From NCBI GenBank assembly GCA_016706225.1, contig JADJKB010000003.1, forward strand, positions 1,116,001 through 1,180,000: DNA of 64,000 nt. The letters are read 5' to 3'. Positions 52,927-62,160 of the stretch are shown piece by piece (position 1 is the first letter of the stretch; each line of letters opens with the position of its first letter). The notes beneath the pieces were generated by a model, which had not been told where the DNA came from, did no database searches, and worked only from the letters and a program-made list of their open reading frames with translations. This DNA is from Myxococcales bacterium (GTDB taxonomy: Bacteria > Myxococcota_A > Polyangia > Polyangiales > Polyangiaceae). The position numbers were made by a program, and so were the translations under genes.

Positions 52927-53229
52927 TCACAGAGCCTACGCGGTCTTTGGGGCGCCGCCGAGGGGGCGGGCGGTGCGGCCATAGGGTCGGCAGATACTGG
53001 GAGTAGAATGACTTCCACCTCGTGTCGGACTGCGAGGCGAGGACGTACACGTTACCGTAAGCGTCGGAACCGAAGAGGTTCGCCGTGATTGGGCTTGCCG
53101 TTTCAAGCCAGCGCGACGCCGTGCCCCGGTTCTGCACACTTTGAAAGTGTCACCCGGAGGGGTGAGCCTGCACTCCTGGGCAACCCGCGTGGTTGCGCGC
53201 TAGCATCGGCTGCCTCGCGCCCCGCCCCG
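52927..53229. other. Divergent intergenic region with palindrome and possible gene remnant
   Basis: 303 bases between the MYXO-CTERM gene and the first GT39-like gene. The minus-strand stretch 53137-52960 reads ASPITANLFGSDAYGNVYVL and continues YSQYLPTLWPH with fair codon bias but no own end; it might be a fragment of an old propeller gene. A palindrome lies at 53136-53150. Promoters for both neighbours are expected here, but none could be named. Confidence 0.35.
53136..53150. promoter_or_regulatory. Palindrome upstream of the GT39-like operon
   Basis: ACACTTT-G-AAAGTGT, perfect 15-base palindrome, 80 bases before the start at 53230. It is AT-richer than its surroundings. Possible protein-binding site. 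Confidence 0.35.
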
Positions 53230-54888
53230 ATGCCAAAGCGCATCTTTTTTCTCATCCGCCGCAGCCCCTTCGAGACCTGGATCTCGCTCGCGGCTCTCGT
53301 CGCCGCGTTCGTCATGTTCGGACGCGAGCTGGCGTTCTTTCAGCGCCATCCCGGCCCCGTCGCGTTCGACGACGGGTACACTGTCGCGTTCGCCGAGCGG
53401 ATCATCGATCGATCGTGGCTGCCGTACGTGGATGCGTGCAGCCATCGCGGACCGCTCTTGTACTGGTTGACCGCTGTGTTCCAGAACCTGTTCGGTCGGT
53501 TCAGCTGGGTGGGGTCGCGCAATCTGTCGTTCGTGCTCTGGTTCGCGACCATCACCGCGGTTTACGTCACTGCCATGGCAGCAAAGCGGCGCGTGGCGGC
53601 CGGGGTTGGAGTGCTCCTCTTGGTGTGGTTCGCGGCCGTTTACGACGTGCCGGCCACTTTCGGCGTGGGAGGGGAGAGCATTGCGTCCCCGCTCACGGTC
53701 TTCGCGCTCGCCTTGGTGACGATCGCCCTCGAGCGGTTGGAGAGGCTCCGCGGCCGCGCTGTGCTGCTGTTTCTGGCCGGATCCCTGGCAGCCCTTGCCG
53801 GCCTCGCGAAACAGACCGCACTGCCGACCATTGCCCCATTGGCGCTCTGGACGGCCGCCGTGTGGTGGAGCGATCGCGCCGAGCCCGGCCGGCGTAGCGG
53901 CTATCTTCTGCTGGCCCTCGGCGCGGGTTTCGTGCTGCCCATCGTGGCGGTGCTGGCTCGCTACGCCGTCGCGGGTCACCTTGGCTCGTTCTGGTACTGG
54001 TACTATGTCTACAACGCCGAAGTGTACATGGCGCCGCACCGGGCCGACTCTTTCCGAACGGTGTTCGATCGCCTCTTCGATCATCGGAGCTACGCACTGC
54101 TTGGCCTCGCGGTGCTCGTCATCGGGAGTCTGCTCGCGCGAATCGCAGCCCTCGGGCCCAGGCCTTGGCAGCCCGCGCGCGAGTACACTAAGGGTGGGTT
54201 CGAGCTCACGCTGGTCTGGCTCACCTTGCTCGCACTGCTGGGCGCGCTCGCCCCGTTGCGCTTCTTCTTCCACTACTTCCTACCGCTCTTTCCACTGGCC
54301 GCGCTCCTCGTCGGCGTCGGCATCGAGCGGACGTTCATGCAAGCGGGAGGCAGCCGCGCCGCGTTCGCTGCGGCGTCCGCGCTCGTCGTCGTGTCCCTGT
54401 TTGCGATCACCCTCTTCGCCCACGATCGCCTGATGCGCGGTCTGCGCGAGTCGCGCAAGGCCGGGGACTGGTCGGGGGTCTACCCCGAGCCGGTCTGTGA
54501 CTTCATCGATGCACACAGTAAGCCCGGCTCGCCCCTATTCATCTGGGGCTTCGATGCTGACGTCTACGTCACCTGCCGGCGCAAACCCGCTTCGCGCTTC
54601 GTTTACCTGACCCTCGTGGCCGGCGTCGTGCCAGACAGCTCGTGGCACGAGCCCAATCCGCAGCGAGTCGCTCGGGACTCGCGCGCACAACTTCTGTCAG
54701 ATCTCGAGGAGGCCAAGCCAGATGTCGTGTTGGAGATCCTCGAAAACATGAAAGGGGTGTCGATGAGTGTCGCGCCAGAGATCTTCCAGCACGTGGATGC
54801 GCGCTACTGTCGTGCCGCGGCTCTGAAGACCAAGGACGGGCGGGTGGTGACACCGTGGCTACTCAACAACGGACAGGCATGCCCGTAG
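53230..54888 (+). CDS. GT39-like polytopic glycosyltransferase (paralogue 1)
   Basis: 552 residues from the ATG at 53230; upstream in-frame codons lack a signal or ribosome site. It has about 11 membrane segments. The first outer loop has FDDGYTVAFAERIIDRSWLP then YVDACSHRGPLLYWL, the Asp-containing motif and following block typical of dolichol/undecaprenyl-phosphate-sugar dependent transferases (PMT/ArnT, GT39 superfamily). The C-terminal 140 residues (LFIWGFDADVYVTCRRKPAS) are soluble. It likely transfers a lipid-carried sugar at the outer side of the inner membrane; acceptor unknown. The next gene is a full-length paralogue 55 bases downstream. Confidence 0.83.
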   Translation: MPKRIFFLIRRSPFETWISLAALVAAFVMFGRELAFFQRHPGPVAFDDGYTVAFAERIIDRSWLPYVDACSHRGPLLYWLTAVFQNLFGRFSWVGSRNLSFVLWFATITAVYVTAMAAKRRVAAGVGVLLLVWFAAVYDVPATFGVGGESIASPLTVFALALVTIALERLERLRGRAVLLFLAGSLAALAGLAKQTALPTIAPLALWTAAVWWSDRAEPGRRSGYLLLALGAGFVLPIVAVLARYAVAGHLGSFWYWYYVYNAEVYMAPHRADSFRTVFDRLFDHRSYALLGLAVLVIGSLLARIAALGPRPWQPAREYTKGGFELTLVWLTLLALLGALAPLRFFFHYFLPLFPLAALLVGVGIERTFMQAGGSRAAFAAASALVVVSLFAITLFAHDRLMRGLRESRKAGDWSGVYPEPVCDFIDAHSKPGSPLFIWGFDADVYVTCRRKPASRFVYLTLVAGVVPDSSWHEPNPQRVARDSRAQLLSDLEEAKPDVVLEILENMKGVSMSVAPEIFQHVDARYCRAAALKTKDGRVVTPWLLNNGQACP

Positions 54889-54943
54889 CTCTCCGAGAAT
54901 TCCCTTGGACTGATTTCGACAGTTTGTCGATACTCCCGGCCCA

Positions 54944-56587
54944 GTGAAACTCCGCGCCTGGCTCCCAGTGATCACTGCGGTGATGATCGCGATCCCAGCG
55001 CTCGTCATCGTCGTCAACCTTCACTGGTTCTTCCTGAAGAACGCCAGCTACGTCGGCTTCGACGACGGTTACACGGTGGCGCTGGCCGAGCGCATCATCG
55101 ACGGCCAATGGTTGCCGTACGTGGACGGCTGCAGCCATCGCGGGCCAGTCCTCTATTGGCTGGTCGCCGTTGCGCAGAAGCTGTCCGGACGCTTCAACTG
55201 GATCGGCCCGCGCAGCCTGATGCTCGCGACGTCCATTATCACGCTGTTCACCATCGTCGGCACTGGCATGGCGGCTCGGGTGCCGCTCGCTGGCGCTGTC
55301 GGAGCTTTACTGTGGGTGTACCTAGGGCTCGTGGCCCACGAGGCCGACAGCGCGTTCGCGGTCACGGGCGAGGCCATCGCGGCCGCCTTCGGCTTGCTGG
55401 CACTCTTTTTCCTGGCGTGGGGGCTGATTCGTGCGACGCGGTACCGCAATCGCGTCCTCTTGGTTGCTCTCTCCGGCGCAGCAACCGCGATGGCAGGTTT
55501 CACCAAGCAGACGGCATTCCCCATCGCCGCACCACTCTTCGTGTGGGTGTTCTGCTCGGCGCTATCGATGGAAGGCCTCGCGAGACGGCAACGAATCGGC
55601 CTGCTCGGTGCATACATCGGCGGGCTGCTGGCGATCGTGGTCATCGTGCTTGGTCGTTACGCCATCGGCGGGCACTTGAAGACTTTTTGGTACTGGTTCT
55701 ACACGTACAACCGCGAGGTCTACATGGCTCCCATGCGCGCGGTCCCGTTCCGCGACGACTTCGACCGTTGGGCGAAAGGCCAGCACTGGGCGGCCTTCGC
55801 GATTGCGCTCGCCGCGAGTTGGGGTCTTGCGCGTCCGCTCGCTGAGGTGCGTTCGTTCCGTGATCTACCTGGCGGCTACGCCCGGGCCGGGCTCGAGGTA
55901 ACGACCTCGGCGCTGGTGTTGGTCGTGTTCGCTGCGATCGCGAGCCCGCAGCGCTTTTGGCCGCCGTATTTCATCATGGTGTTTCCGTTCTTGGCGATGG
56001 CGCTCGGCCTGCAGATCGGCCTGGCGATGGACCGCAGCGACGGCCACCCGTGGAGCCGTGCGGCCGGCGCGCTGCTCCTCGGCGCCGTTCTTTGCGGTTG
56101 GGTCGGATACACAGCGCGAAATCGCGTCAAGGAACTGGTAGCCGACTACAAGTCCGAAAAGCGAAGGCCTGCGCTACCCGAACCCGTGTGCGAGATGATC
56201 AACCAATACGGGAACAAGGACGACAGTTTGTTCGTCTGGGGCTTCGACGCGGACTACTACATCACTTGCAAGCGCCACCCCGCCGCAAGATTCACCTACC
56301 TGACGCTCGTCGCCGGCACCGTGCCCCCGGCATGGAACGACATTCGCCCGGAGCGTGAAGCCCGCAATGCGCGGCGTGATCTGATGCACGACTTGCAGGT
56401 CAGCAAACCCTCTGTAGTCCTGAACTCACCGGGGACCATGCATGACGTCGGAATTCACACGGTGCCCGCGCTGAGCGAGTGGCTGAAACGCGACTACTGC
56501 GCCCTCGCCCCCGTGACCAGCAAGACTGGTCGCCACGCCGACGTCTGGGTGCGCCGCGACCTGACCACATGTACCCATGGTGAGTAG
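54944..56587 (+). CDS. GT39-like polytopic glycosyltransferase (paralogue 2)
   Basis: 547 residues from a GTG (MKLRAWLPVITAVMIAIPAL). It shares with the preceding protein the catalytic loop GFDDGYTVALAERIIDGQWL then YVDGCSHRGPVLYWLVA, the membrane topology, and the soluble C-terminal block SLFVWGFDADYYITCKRHPA and FTYLTLVAGTVP. The two are clearly a tandem duplication that has since diverged. Most differences are in the membrane regions, so donor or acceptor may differ. It ends 3 bases before the TTG start of the DUF2079 gene, so the three are one operon. Confidence 0.83.
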   Translation: MKLRAWLPVITAVMIAIPALVIVVNLHWFFLKNASYVGFDDGYTVALAERIIDGQWLPYVDGCSHRGPVLYWLVAVAQKLSGRFNWIGPRSLMLATSIITLFTIVGTGMAARVPLAGAVGALLWVYLGLVAHEADSAFAVTGEAIAAAFGLLALFFLAWGLIRATRYRNRVLLVALSGAATAMAGFTKQTAFPIAAPLFVWVFCSALSMEGLARRQRIGLLGAYIGGLLAIVVIVLGRYAIGGHLKTFWYWFYTYNREVYMAPMRAVPFRDDFDRWAKGQHWAAFAIALAASWGLARPLAEVRSFRDLPGGYARAGLEVTTSALVLVVFAAIASPQRFWPPYFIMVFPFLAMALGLQIGLAMDRSDGHPWSRAAGALLLGAVLCGWVGYTARNRVKELVADYKSEKRRPALPEPVCEMINQYGNKDDSLFVWGFDADYYITCKRHPAARFTYLTLVAGTVPPAWNDIRPEREARNARRDLMHDLQVSKPSVVLNSPGTMHDVGIHTVPALSEWLKRDYCALAPVTSKTGRHADVWVRRDLTTCTHGE

Positions 56588-56590
56588 GCG

Positions 56591-58543
56591 TTGCCCGACG
56601 AAGTCCCGCTCCTGACCCGCTTCGCACGCGTCGCGACGCTGGGCGCAGTCCTCTCCGTCGCGTTGACGACCGCGGCGCTGTTCGCCTTCGGCAAGGACTG
56701 GGTCCCGAAGTTCATCTCGGGCAACGAGCTCGAGATGGCGCACCGCATGCGCCTGATCCGCTGGACCCTCGGGGCCGCGGGTGTGGGTGCGCTGTTTGCC
56801 GTCATCGCCGAGCTCGTCGTCTGGCGACGACGCCTTCGCAGTGACGCCGTCGAGCGCGCGCTATTGCTGGTTAGCCCGCTCGTCGTCGTGGGCTTCCTGC
56901 CGCAGCTTCTCCGCGTCGAACCCTGGGTCAATCGCCACGAGATCTTGCTGCCGCTGGTGCTGGCGCTCGCGCTCGGGACCGAGGTCCTCGCCTATCACAG
57001 CCTGGGTTTGGTGCCGGGTCGCGTGCTCGAGTTGCTCGACCGGTTGCGCGGGAAGCTACCGGGCTTCTGGAAGAAACACGGCCCGCTCATCCTCGTCGTG
57101 CTTGCGGCCCTCGGCTACGCGGCGTTCATGAGCTTCTACAACATCCGCTGGCACCAGAAGCTCAGGACCCACAACTTCGATCTCTCGATCGACAACAACC
57201 TGATCTTCCGCGCGCTCCACGGCTACCACATGGAGAGCACGGTCACCCACGGCAACTCGCCCGGCGCGTACCTGGCAGCGCACGCCAAGCTCGGGCAGTA
57301 CGTCATCTTGCCGGTCTACGCGCTCTTCCCCAGACCCGAGACGCTGATGGTGCTCCAGGGCACGCTGCTGGGGCTCGGCGCGCTGCCGCTCTACGGGTTT
57401 GCGCGGCGCCACGTCTCGGACTGGACGGCCGCCGCCGTGTCGCTGGCGTACCTCGTGTACTACCCGCTCCACTGCAACAACTTCGTGGAGTCGAAGTACC
57501 TGTCGCTGGCGTGTTTCTTCATCCTGGCCACGTTCTGGGCGGTCGAACGCAAGAAATGGCTGCTCTTCCCGCTGGCCTTCGTGGCCGCGCTCGTGATGCG
57601 CGAGGACATTCCGGTGGGGCTGGCGGTCGGCGGTGTGTTCCTGCTCCTCACCGGCCATCGTCCGAAGAGCGGCACTTTGATCGCGCTGATCTCCGTCGGC
57701 TGGTTTCTCTACCTGCGCTCGCGCATGGACAAGGCCGGCAGCTGGTGGTTTCCGGGCATGTACAAGGGCCTGTGGGCCACCGGCGAAGAGGGCTACAGCA
57801 GTGTGCTGAAGACGGTGCTGACGAACCCGCTGTTCGTCCTGAACGAGGTGCTCGAGAAGGAAAAGCTCGTGTACTTGATGCACATGCTGGTGCCGCTGGT
57901 GCTCTTGCCGGCGCGGCGCTGGCAGCTCTGGGCGGCCTTCATTCCCGGCACAGCCCTCACGCTCTTCGTCACCGATTACAAACCCATCCAGGGGTTCTCG
58001 TTCCAGTACGTCATGCACTGGATCCCGTATTTGTTCCTGGCGGCGCCCCTGGCCCTGGCCGCCATGACAAAGGACGGACCGACCGGGCCGCGGCGGGCTC
58101 ACGCCGCCGTGGTGGCCATGGCGTTCGCGAGCTTGGTGCTCTCGTACCAGTACGGCGCGTTCGCGAGGCGCCCCAACAGCGTGCGAGGCGGGTACTTCCA
58201 GATCGATTTCACCTTCAGCGCGGAAGAACGCCAGCGTTACGCCGATCTGAAGCGGGTGATCGGCGACGTTCCCCCGCAGGCCTCGGTCGTCGCCAGCGAA
58301 AACGTCGGGCCCCACGTCTCTTCCCGCACTCACATGTACGCGATGCGGCGCGGGCTCTACGACGCGGAGTACATCGCAATCGCCCGCACCGAGCTCGACT
58401 TCGAACAGACCCGCAAGCTGCTGACGGAGGCGGCGAAGAGCGGCGCCTACGGTGTGGTCCAGCGTGCCGGTGACTTCGCGCTGCTGAAGAAGGGCGCGGA
58501 CGCCAGCGGAAACGCGGCGTTGATTCAGGAGTGGAAGCTCTGA
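56591..58543 (+). CDS. DUF2079 polytopic membrane protein
   Basis: 650 residues from a TTG, 3 bases after the previous stop. It has about 12 membrane segments. DUF2079 hallmarks: FYNIRWHQKLRTHNFDLSID and NNLIFRALHGYHMESTVTHG in the first outer loop, then HCNNFVESKYLSLACFFILA, and VMREDIPVGLAVGGVFLLLT. The fold is thought to be related to GT-C glycosyltransferases (established family suggestion); the precise reaction is unknown. Being in one operon with two GT39-like proteins supports a role in glycan assembly. It overlaps the convergent gene at 58525 by 19 bases. Confidence 0.82.
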   Translation: MPDEVPLLTRFARVATLGAVLSVALTTAALFAFGKDWVPKFISGNELEMAHRMRLIRWTLGAAGVGALFAVIAELVVWRRRLRSDAVERALLLVSPLVVVGFLPQLLRVEPWVNRHEILLPLVLALALGTEVLAYHSLGLVPGRVLELLDRLRGKLPGFWKKHGPLILVVLAALGYAAFMSFYNIRWHQKLRTHNFDLSIDNNLIFRALHGYHMESTVTHGNSPGAYLAAHAKLGQYVILPVYALFPRPETLMVLQGTLLGLGALPLYGFARRHVSDWTAAAVSLAYLVYYPLHCNNFVESKYLSLACFFILATFWAVERKKWLLFPLAFVAALVMREDIPVGLAVGGVFLLLTGHRPKSGTLIALISVGWFLYLRSRMDKAGSWWFPGMYKGLWATGEEGYSSVLKTVLTNPLFVLNEVLEKEKLVYLMHMLVPLVLLPARRWQLWAAFIPGTALTLFVTDYKPIQGFSFQYVMHWIPYLFLAAPLALAAMTKDGPTGPRRAHAAVVAMAFASLVLSYQYGAFARRPNSVRGGYFQIDFTFSAEERQRYADLKRVIGDVPPQASVVASENVGPHVSSRTHMYAMRRGLYDAEYIAIARTELDFEQTRKLLTEAAKSGAYGVVQRAGDFALLKKGADASGNAALIQEWKL

Positions 58544-59109
58544 TTGAAGCTCGGCGAGCCGGCGATCTTGCGCGCGAGCGCCTCGTTGTAGCTCAGCGCT
58601 CGACAGCGGGCCGAGAGCAGCGCCTGGGCGAGCGGAGCGTAGACCAATGCGAGCAAGCTCGTCGGAACCCGCACGGTCTCGAGAGACAGCTGCTCACCGG
58701 AGACGAGACATACAATCATGCCCTCGGCGTGCACGCTGGCCTTGACGATGTCGCGTCTCGGCACGACCCGCATGCCAAAACGGCTGCACAAGAAGAGCGC
58801 CGAGCTCGACGACTGCATGCGGGGTTGAATGAACGCGCGAGCGAATGGCAGCGCCGTCAGCCACGCCAGCGGCAGCGGGAGCCAGGGGGCGTTCCTGAGC
58901 GTGATCGCGGCGTCCCCGCATTTCGCGGCGCGAAAGTCGGCACCTTGAACGGTGTTCTCAGCCTGAACCCTCGACAGCACGGCGACGTACAAGAAGACCG
59001 CCAGAAAAAGACTGAGCACGCTGATGAGCCAGGCGATGGCCCAGTGAAAGGGCAGGTCTTCTTCACTGAGGAGATAGAGACCCACGCTGGCGCCGCCCAC
59101 AATCGACAC
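58525..59109 (-). CDS. Small membrane protein, probably frameshifted at 5' end
   Basis: 194 residues in the open frame, beginning at a GTG (MSIVGGASVGLYLLSEED). Two membrane segments (about 1-14 continuing from upstream, and 24-46 WAIAWLISVLSLFLAVFLYV), then a soluble part with another hydrophobic stretch (about 75-92). The better start is the ATG at 59179 with AGGAACAGGAAA upstream; it reads MNRTLEFPEVARETRP but is one base out of frame with the rest, where the frame continues upstream as AWVYLAQVSIVGG. A one-base indel around 59125-59142 would join them into one protein of about 217 residues. So this is either a frameshifted gene or a sequence error. Function unknown. Confidence 0.6.
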   Translation of the reverse strand: MSIVGGASVGLYLLSEEDLPFHWAIAWLISVLSLFLAVFLYVAVLSRVQAENTVQGADFRAAKCGDAAITLRNAPWLPLPLAWLTALPFARAFIQPRMQSSSSALFLCSRFGMRVVPRRDIVKASVHAEGMIVCLVSGEQLSLETVRVPTSLLALVYAPLAQALLSARCRALSYNEALARKIAGSPSFNQSFHS

Positions 59110-59339
59110 CTGGGCCAGGTAGACCCAGGCTCGGGCGGGTCTCGCGTGCGACTTCCGGGAACTCGAGTGTTCGGTTCATTTTCCTGTTCCTCTCAGCGGC
59201 GGCCCGCGCGCGTTGAATGGGCGGCTCATCGGTGTGGCGCGCAAGCGTTTGCGCGGTTTTTTCCAGAATGCCGGGCCCGGGAAATCACAGCGCAAAGCGG
59301 AGGTTCCTGGGTTAGATTCCCGCCCCCCTTCGAGCTCAG

Positions 59340-60410
59340 ATGGCAAACACCGAGAACCTCGCGATCGTCACGGGCGCCGCCGGCTGGCTGGGTCGCCGGT
59401 TGACCGACGTCCTGGCCAACGGCCTCGAGTCCAAAGCCCACCGCGGGCGCTTCACACCACGCGACGTGCGCGCCCTGGTCTTGCCGGGCGAGGACGCCGA
59501 CGGCGTGCGCAAGCTGTCGGACAAGATCCAGGTCGTCGTGGGCGACATCCAGAACCCCGACGACTGCAAGAAGCTGCTGGACGGCGCCAAGGGCGCCACC
59601 GTGTTCCACGCGGCGGGCATCATCCACCCGAAGCGCGTGAGCGAGTTCCGCGCGGTCAACGTCGTCGGCACCGGCAACGTGCTCGACGCCGCCATTGCGG
59701 CCGGCGTACGGCGCGCGGTGATCGTCTCGTCGAACTCCCCGATTGGTGTGAACCCGTCGAACGATCACCTGTTCGACGAGAGCTCTCCGTACAACCCCTA
59801 CATGGGCTATGGGCGCTCGAAGATGGAGATGGAGCTCCAGGTGAAGGAGCTCCAGAAACAAGGTCGCATCGAGACGACGCTGATCCGTCCACCCTGGTTC
59901 TACGGTCCGTACCAGCCGCCGCGGCAGACGCTGTTCTTCGAGATGATCCGCGACGGCAAGGGTCCGGTGGTCGGCGGCGGCGAGAACCGGCGTTCGATGG
60001 CCTACATCGACAACCTCTGCCAGGGGCTCCTGCTCGCTGGAGAGGTCGAGCGCGCCAACGGCGAGACCTACTGGATCGCCGACGACAAACCCTATCGTAT
60101 GAACGAGGTGCTCGACACCATCGAGCGTCTGCTCGAGAGCGAGTACTCGATCCCTTGCGCGCACAAACGCCTGCGCCTACCCGGGCTCGCCAGCAAGATT
60201 GCTTACCTGGTCGACTTTGCGCTGCAGAGTGTCGGGCTCTATCACCAGAAGTTCCACGTGCTCTCGGAGATGAACAAAACCATCGCGTGCAGCGTCGAGA
60301 AGGCCAAGAAAGAGCTCGGTTACGCTCCCGAGGTGGCGCTCGAAGAGGGCATGCGGCGCAGCCTCGGCTGGTGCATCGATCAAGGGCTGCTCGGCCCGCG
60401 CAAAGGCTGA
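59340..60410 (+). CDS. NAD-dependent epimerase/dehydratase (short-chain fold)
   Basis: 356 residues. Extended SDR fold: Rossmann motif IVTGAAGWLGRRLTD (GxxGxxG type), VVVGDIQNPDDCKKLL, FHAAGIIHP, SSNSPIGVNPSN and catalytic YGRSK (Y-x-x-x-K), then LIRPPWFYGPYQPP. It probably acts on a nucleotide-sugar or sterol-like substrate; the 3-beta-hydroxysteroid-dehydrogenase/isomerase-like spacing makes the sugar assignment uncertain. Two bases separate its stop from the next epimerase gene, indicating one transcript and related reactions. Located after a run of glycosyltransferase-like membrane proteins. Confidence 0.88.
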   Translation: MANTENLAIVTGAAGWLGRRLTDVLANGLESKAHRGRFTPRDVRALVLPGEDADGVRKLSDKIQVVVGDIQNPDDCKKLLDGAKGATVFHAAGIIHPKRVSEFRAVNVVGTGNVLDAAIAAGVRRAVIVSSNSPIGVNPSNDHLFDESSPYNPYMGYGRSKMEMELQVKELQKQGRIETTLIRPPWFYGPYQPPRQTLFFEMIRDGKGPVVGGGENRRSMAYIDNLCQGLLLAGEVERANGETYWIADDKPYRMNEVLDTIERLLESEYSIPCAHKRLRLPGLASKIAYLVDFALQSVGLYHQKFHVLSEMNKTIACSVEKAKKELGYAPEVALEEGMRRSLGWCIDQGLLGPRKG

Positions 60411-60412
60411 CC

Positions 60413-61441
60413 ATGAAGACTCTCGTCACGGGCGGTTCGGGTTATTTCGGTGAGGTCGTCGTTCAGCGCTTGCTCGAGCGGGGTGACTCGGTGCGCGTGT
60501 TCGACCGCGTGGACAACAACGACCGTCCGAAACACGTGGAGCTGGTCCGGGGCGACGTGCGCGATCGGAGCGCCGTGCGGCGCGCCCTCGAAGGGGTCGA
60601 GGTGGTGCATCACAACGTGGCGCAGGTGCCGCTCGCCAAGGACCGCGACGAGTTCTGGTCGGTGAACGTCGACGGCACGCACATCGTGCTCGAAGAGGCG
60701 GTGCGGGCCGGAGCGCGCAAGGTCGTGCTCGTGTCGTCGAGCGCCATCTACGGCGTCCCGGCGCGGAACCCGGTGAATGAAGACACCGAGCCCAGTCCTC
60801 GGGAGGCCTACGGCCGCGCCAAGCTCGCGGGGGAGGACTACGCCAAGCGGGTCATCTCCCAGGGCCTCAGCGTGAGCATCGTGCGCCCGCGCACGATCTT
60901 GGGCCACGGCCGCCTGGGAATTTTCCAGATCTTGTTCGAGTGGGTGCGAAAGAGCCGTCCGCTCTACCTGCTGGGCGACGGGCACAATCGCTACCAGTTC
61001 GTGCACGCGGACGACCTGGCGGCGGCCTGCCTGTTGGCGGACGCGCGGACCGAGAACGACGTGCTGCTCTGCGGCACCGATCGTTTTGGCACGATGCGGG
61101 AGCTCTTGACGGGCCTGGTGCGACACGCGGGCTCGAACAGCCGTGTGCGCTCGCTGCCGTTTGGGCCGACGCAGCTCGCGATGAAGCTCACGAGCAAACT
61201 CGGTGTTTCGCCCCTCGGGGACTACCACTCGCTGATGTACGGCCGCGAGATGTACTTCGACATCACATCGACCTCGGAGCGCCTGAGCTGGACGCCCAAA
61301 TACAGCAACGCCGAGATGATCGCCGAGAGTTACGACTGGTACGTCGAGCACCGCGAAGAGGTGCTGACTCGTGAGGGCGCCTCCCACCATCGGTCCCCGG
61401 TGAAGCTGGGAGTGTTGAAGCTGCTGGAGCGGCTGCCGTAG
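60413..61441 (+). CDS. NAD-dependent epimerase/dehydratase, second of a pair
   Basis: 342 residues from the ATG at 60413; the frame continues upstream inside the previous gene as a shadow. Extended SDR motifs: TLVTGGSGYFGEVVVQRLLE, LVRGDVRDRSAV, VVHHNVAQVPL, VLVSSSAIYGVP and catalytic YGRAK, then IVRPRTILGHGRLG. It is only distantly similar to the upstream gene, so an old duplication or independent recruits are possible. Cytoplasmic. Together they may make successive changes to one nucleotide-sugar or lipid precursor (inference). Confidence 0.88.
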   Translation: MKTLVTGGSGYFGEVVVQRLLERGDSVRVFDRVDNNDRPKHVELVRGDVRDRSAVRRALEGVEVVHHNVAQVPLAKDRDEFWSVNVDGTHIVLEEAVRAGARKVVLVSSSAIYGVPARNPVNEDTEPSPREAYGRAKLAGEDYAKRVISQGLSVSIVRPRTILGHGRLGIFQILFEWVRKSRPLYLLGDGHNRYQFVHADDLAAACLLADARTENDVLLCGTDRFGTMRELLTGLVRHAGSNSRVRSLPFGPTQLAMKLTSKLGVSPLGDYHSLMYGREMYFDITSTSERLSWTPKYSNAEMIAESYDWYVEHREEVLTREGASHHRSPVKLGVLKLLERLP

Positions 61442-61455
61442 CGAACGGCCGCGCA

Positions 61456-61794
61456 GTGCACCGTCCGCGCGAGCGGGACACGACGTGGAAACGCCACCTC
61501 GATGCACGCCTCGATAGCCACCTGAACCCAGCGCTCCGCCGCGGCCCGCAGCGTGGCATTCTTGCGAAGCTCGCTGGCATGTCAGCCGCACTCCAGCCAG
61601 GCGAGGTGGCGCGTCGCGCGCACGGGCCCTTGCCCAGACAAGCGGCCGGCGTGTTGTCCGGCCAAAGCAAGACCAGCGACGTGATCGATGCCAGCGTTGC
61701 GCTGCTCGCTCGGCGGCATGCGGCTGCGGTTCTGACGAGTGATCCCGAGGATCTGAAGCGCATCGACCCAAAGCTCCCGCTCGTCGCTTGCTGA
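61456..61794 (+). pseudogene. Remnant of a PIN-domain gene
   Basis: The last 45 residues (SKTSDVIDASVALLARRHAA and VLTSDPEDLKRID) match the C-terminal half of PIN-domain proteins: the second and third acidic residues and the SDPEDL strand are clear. The preceding 65 residues are Arg/Pro/Leu-rich and match only loosely (ILAKLAG, AALQPGE, LPRQAAGVL); the N-terminal strand with the first catalytic Asp is missing. So the frame is a truncated and probably frameshifted VapC-like toxin. No antitoxin gene is next to it. Confidence 0.5.
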
Positions 61795-61847
61795 GGTCGA
61801 ATGCGCCGAGAGCCTGGTGGGAGGCGACTCGAGCTGCCAGCGTCATC

Positions 61848-62117
61848 TCACACTGACTCGTCGACGCTCGCGATCGCTGCGAGCGCCTCTTCGAGGGCCG
61901 GGAGCACGGCGAGATCCTTGCTTCGACCCGTCGCCCGCTTGCCGCCGATTCTCGGGTCGGAGAGGTCTTCGAACCAGATGTCGATGTCACGGGTTCCGGT
62001 GTTAGCACCCTGCAGCACGGCCGCGCTCAGACCCACGAGCATGAAGCGCACGCCGCGGCGTTCGAGCGCGGCGAACACCGCCCGCTCACCGGGTGCGAGT
62101 GCGGAAAAGTCGTCCAT
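61848..62117 (-). pseudogene. Internally deleted nucleotidyltransferase-like gene
   Basis: 89 residues. The N-terminus RGVRFMLVGLSAAVLQGANT then TRDIDIWFEDLSDPR matches the start of nucleotidyltransferase-fold proteins (D-x-D metal pair). It then jumps from DPRIG directly to GKRATGRSKDLAVLPALEEA, which resembles the C-terminal end of the same family ('SKRATxRPKD'). Around 70-90 residues normally lie between these, so an in-frame deletion is inferred. The reading frame is intact but the fold cannot be complete. Convergent with the PIN remnant. Confidence 0.5.
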
Positions 62118-62160
62118 GCGTCAGGGGAGTCGGGCGGTGATATTTCCGTGACACAGCCGG

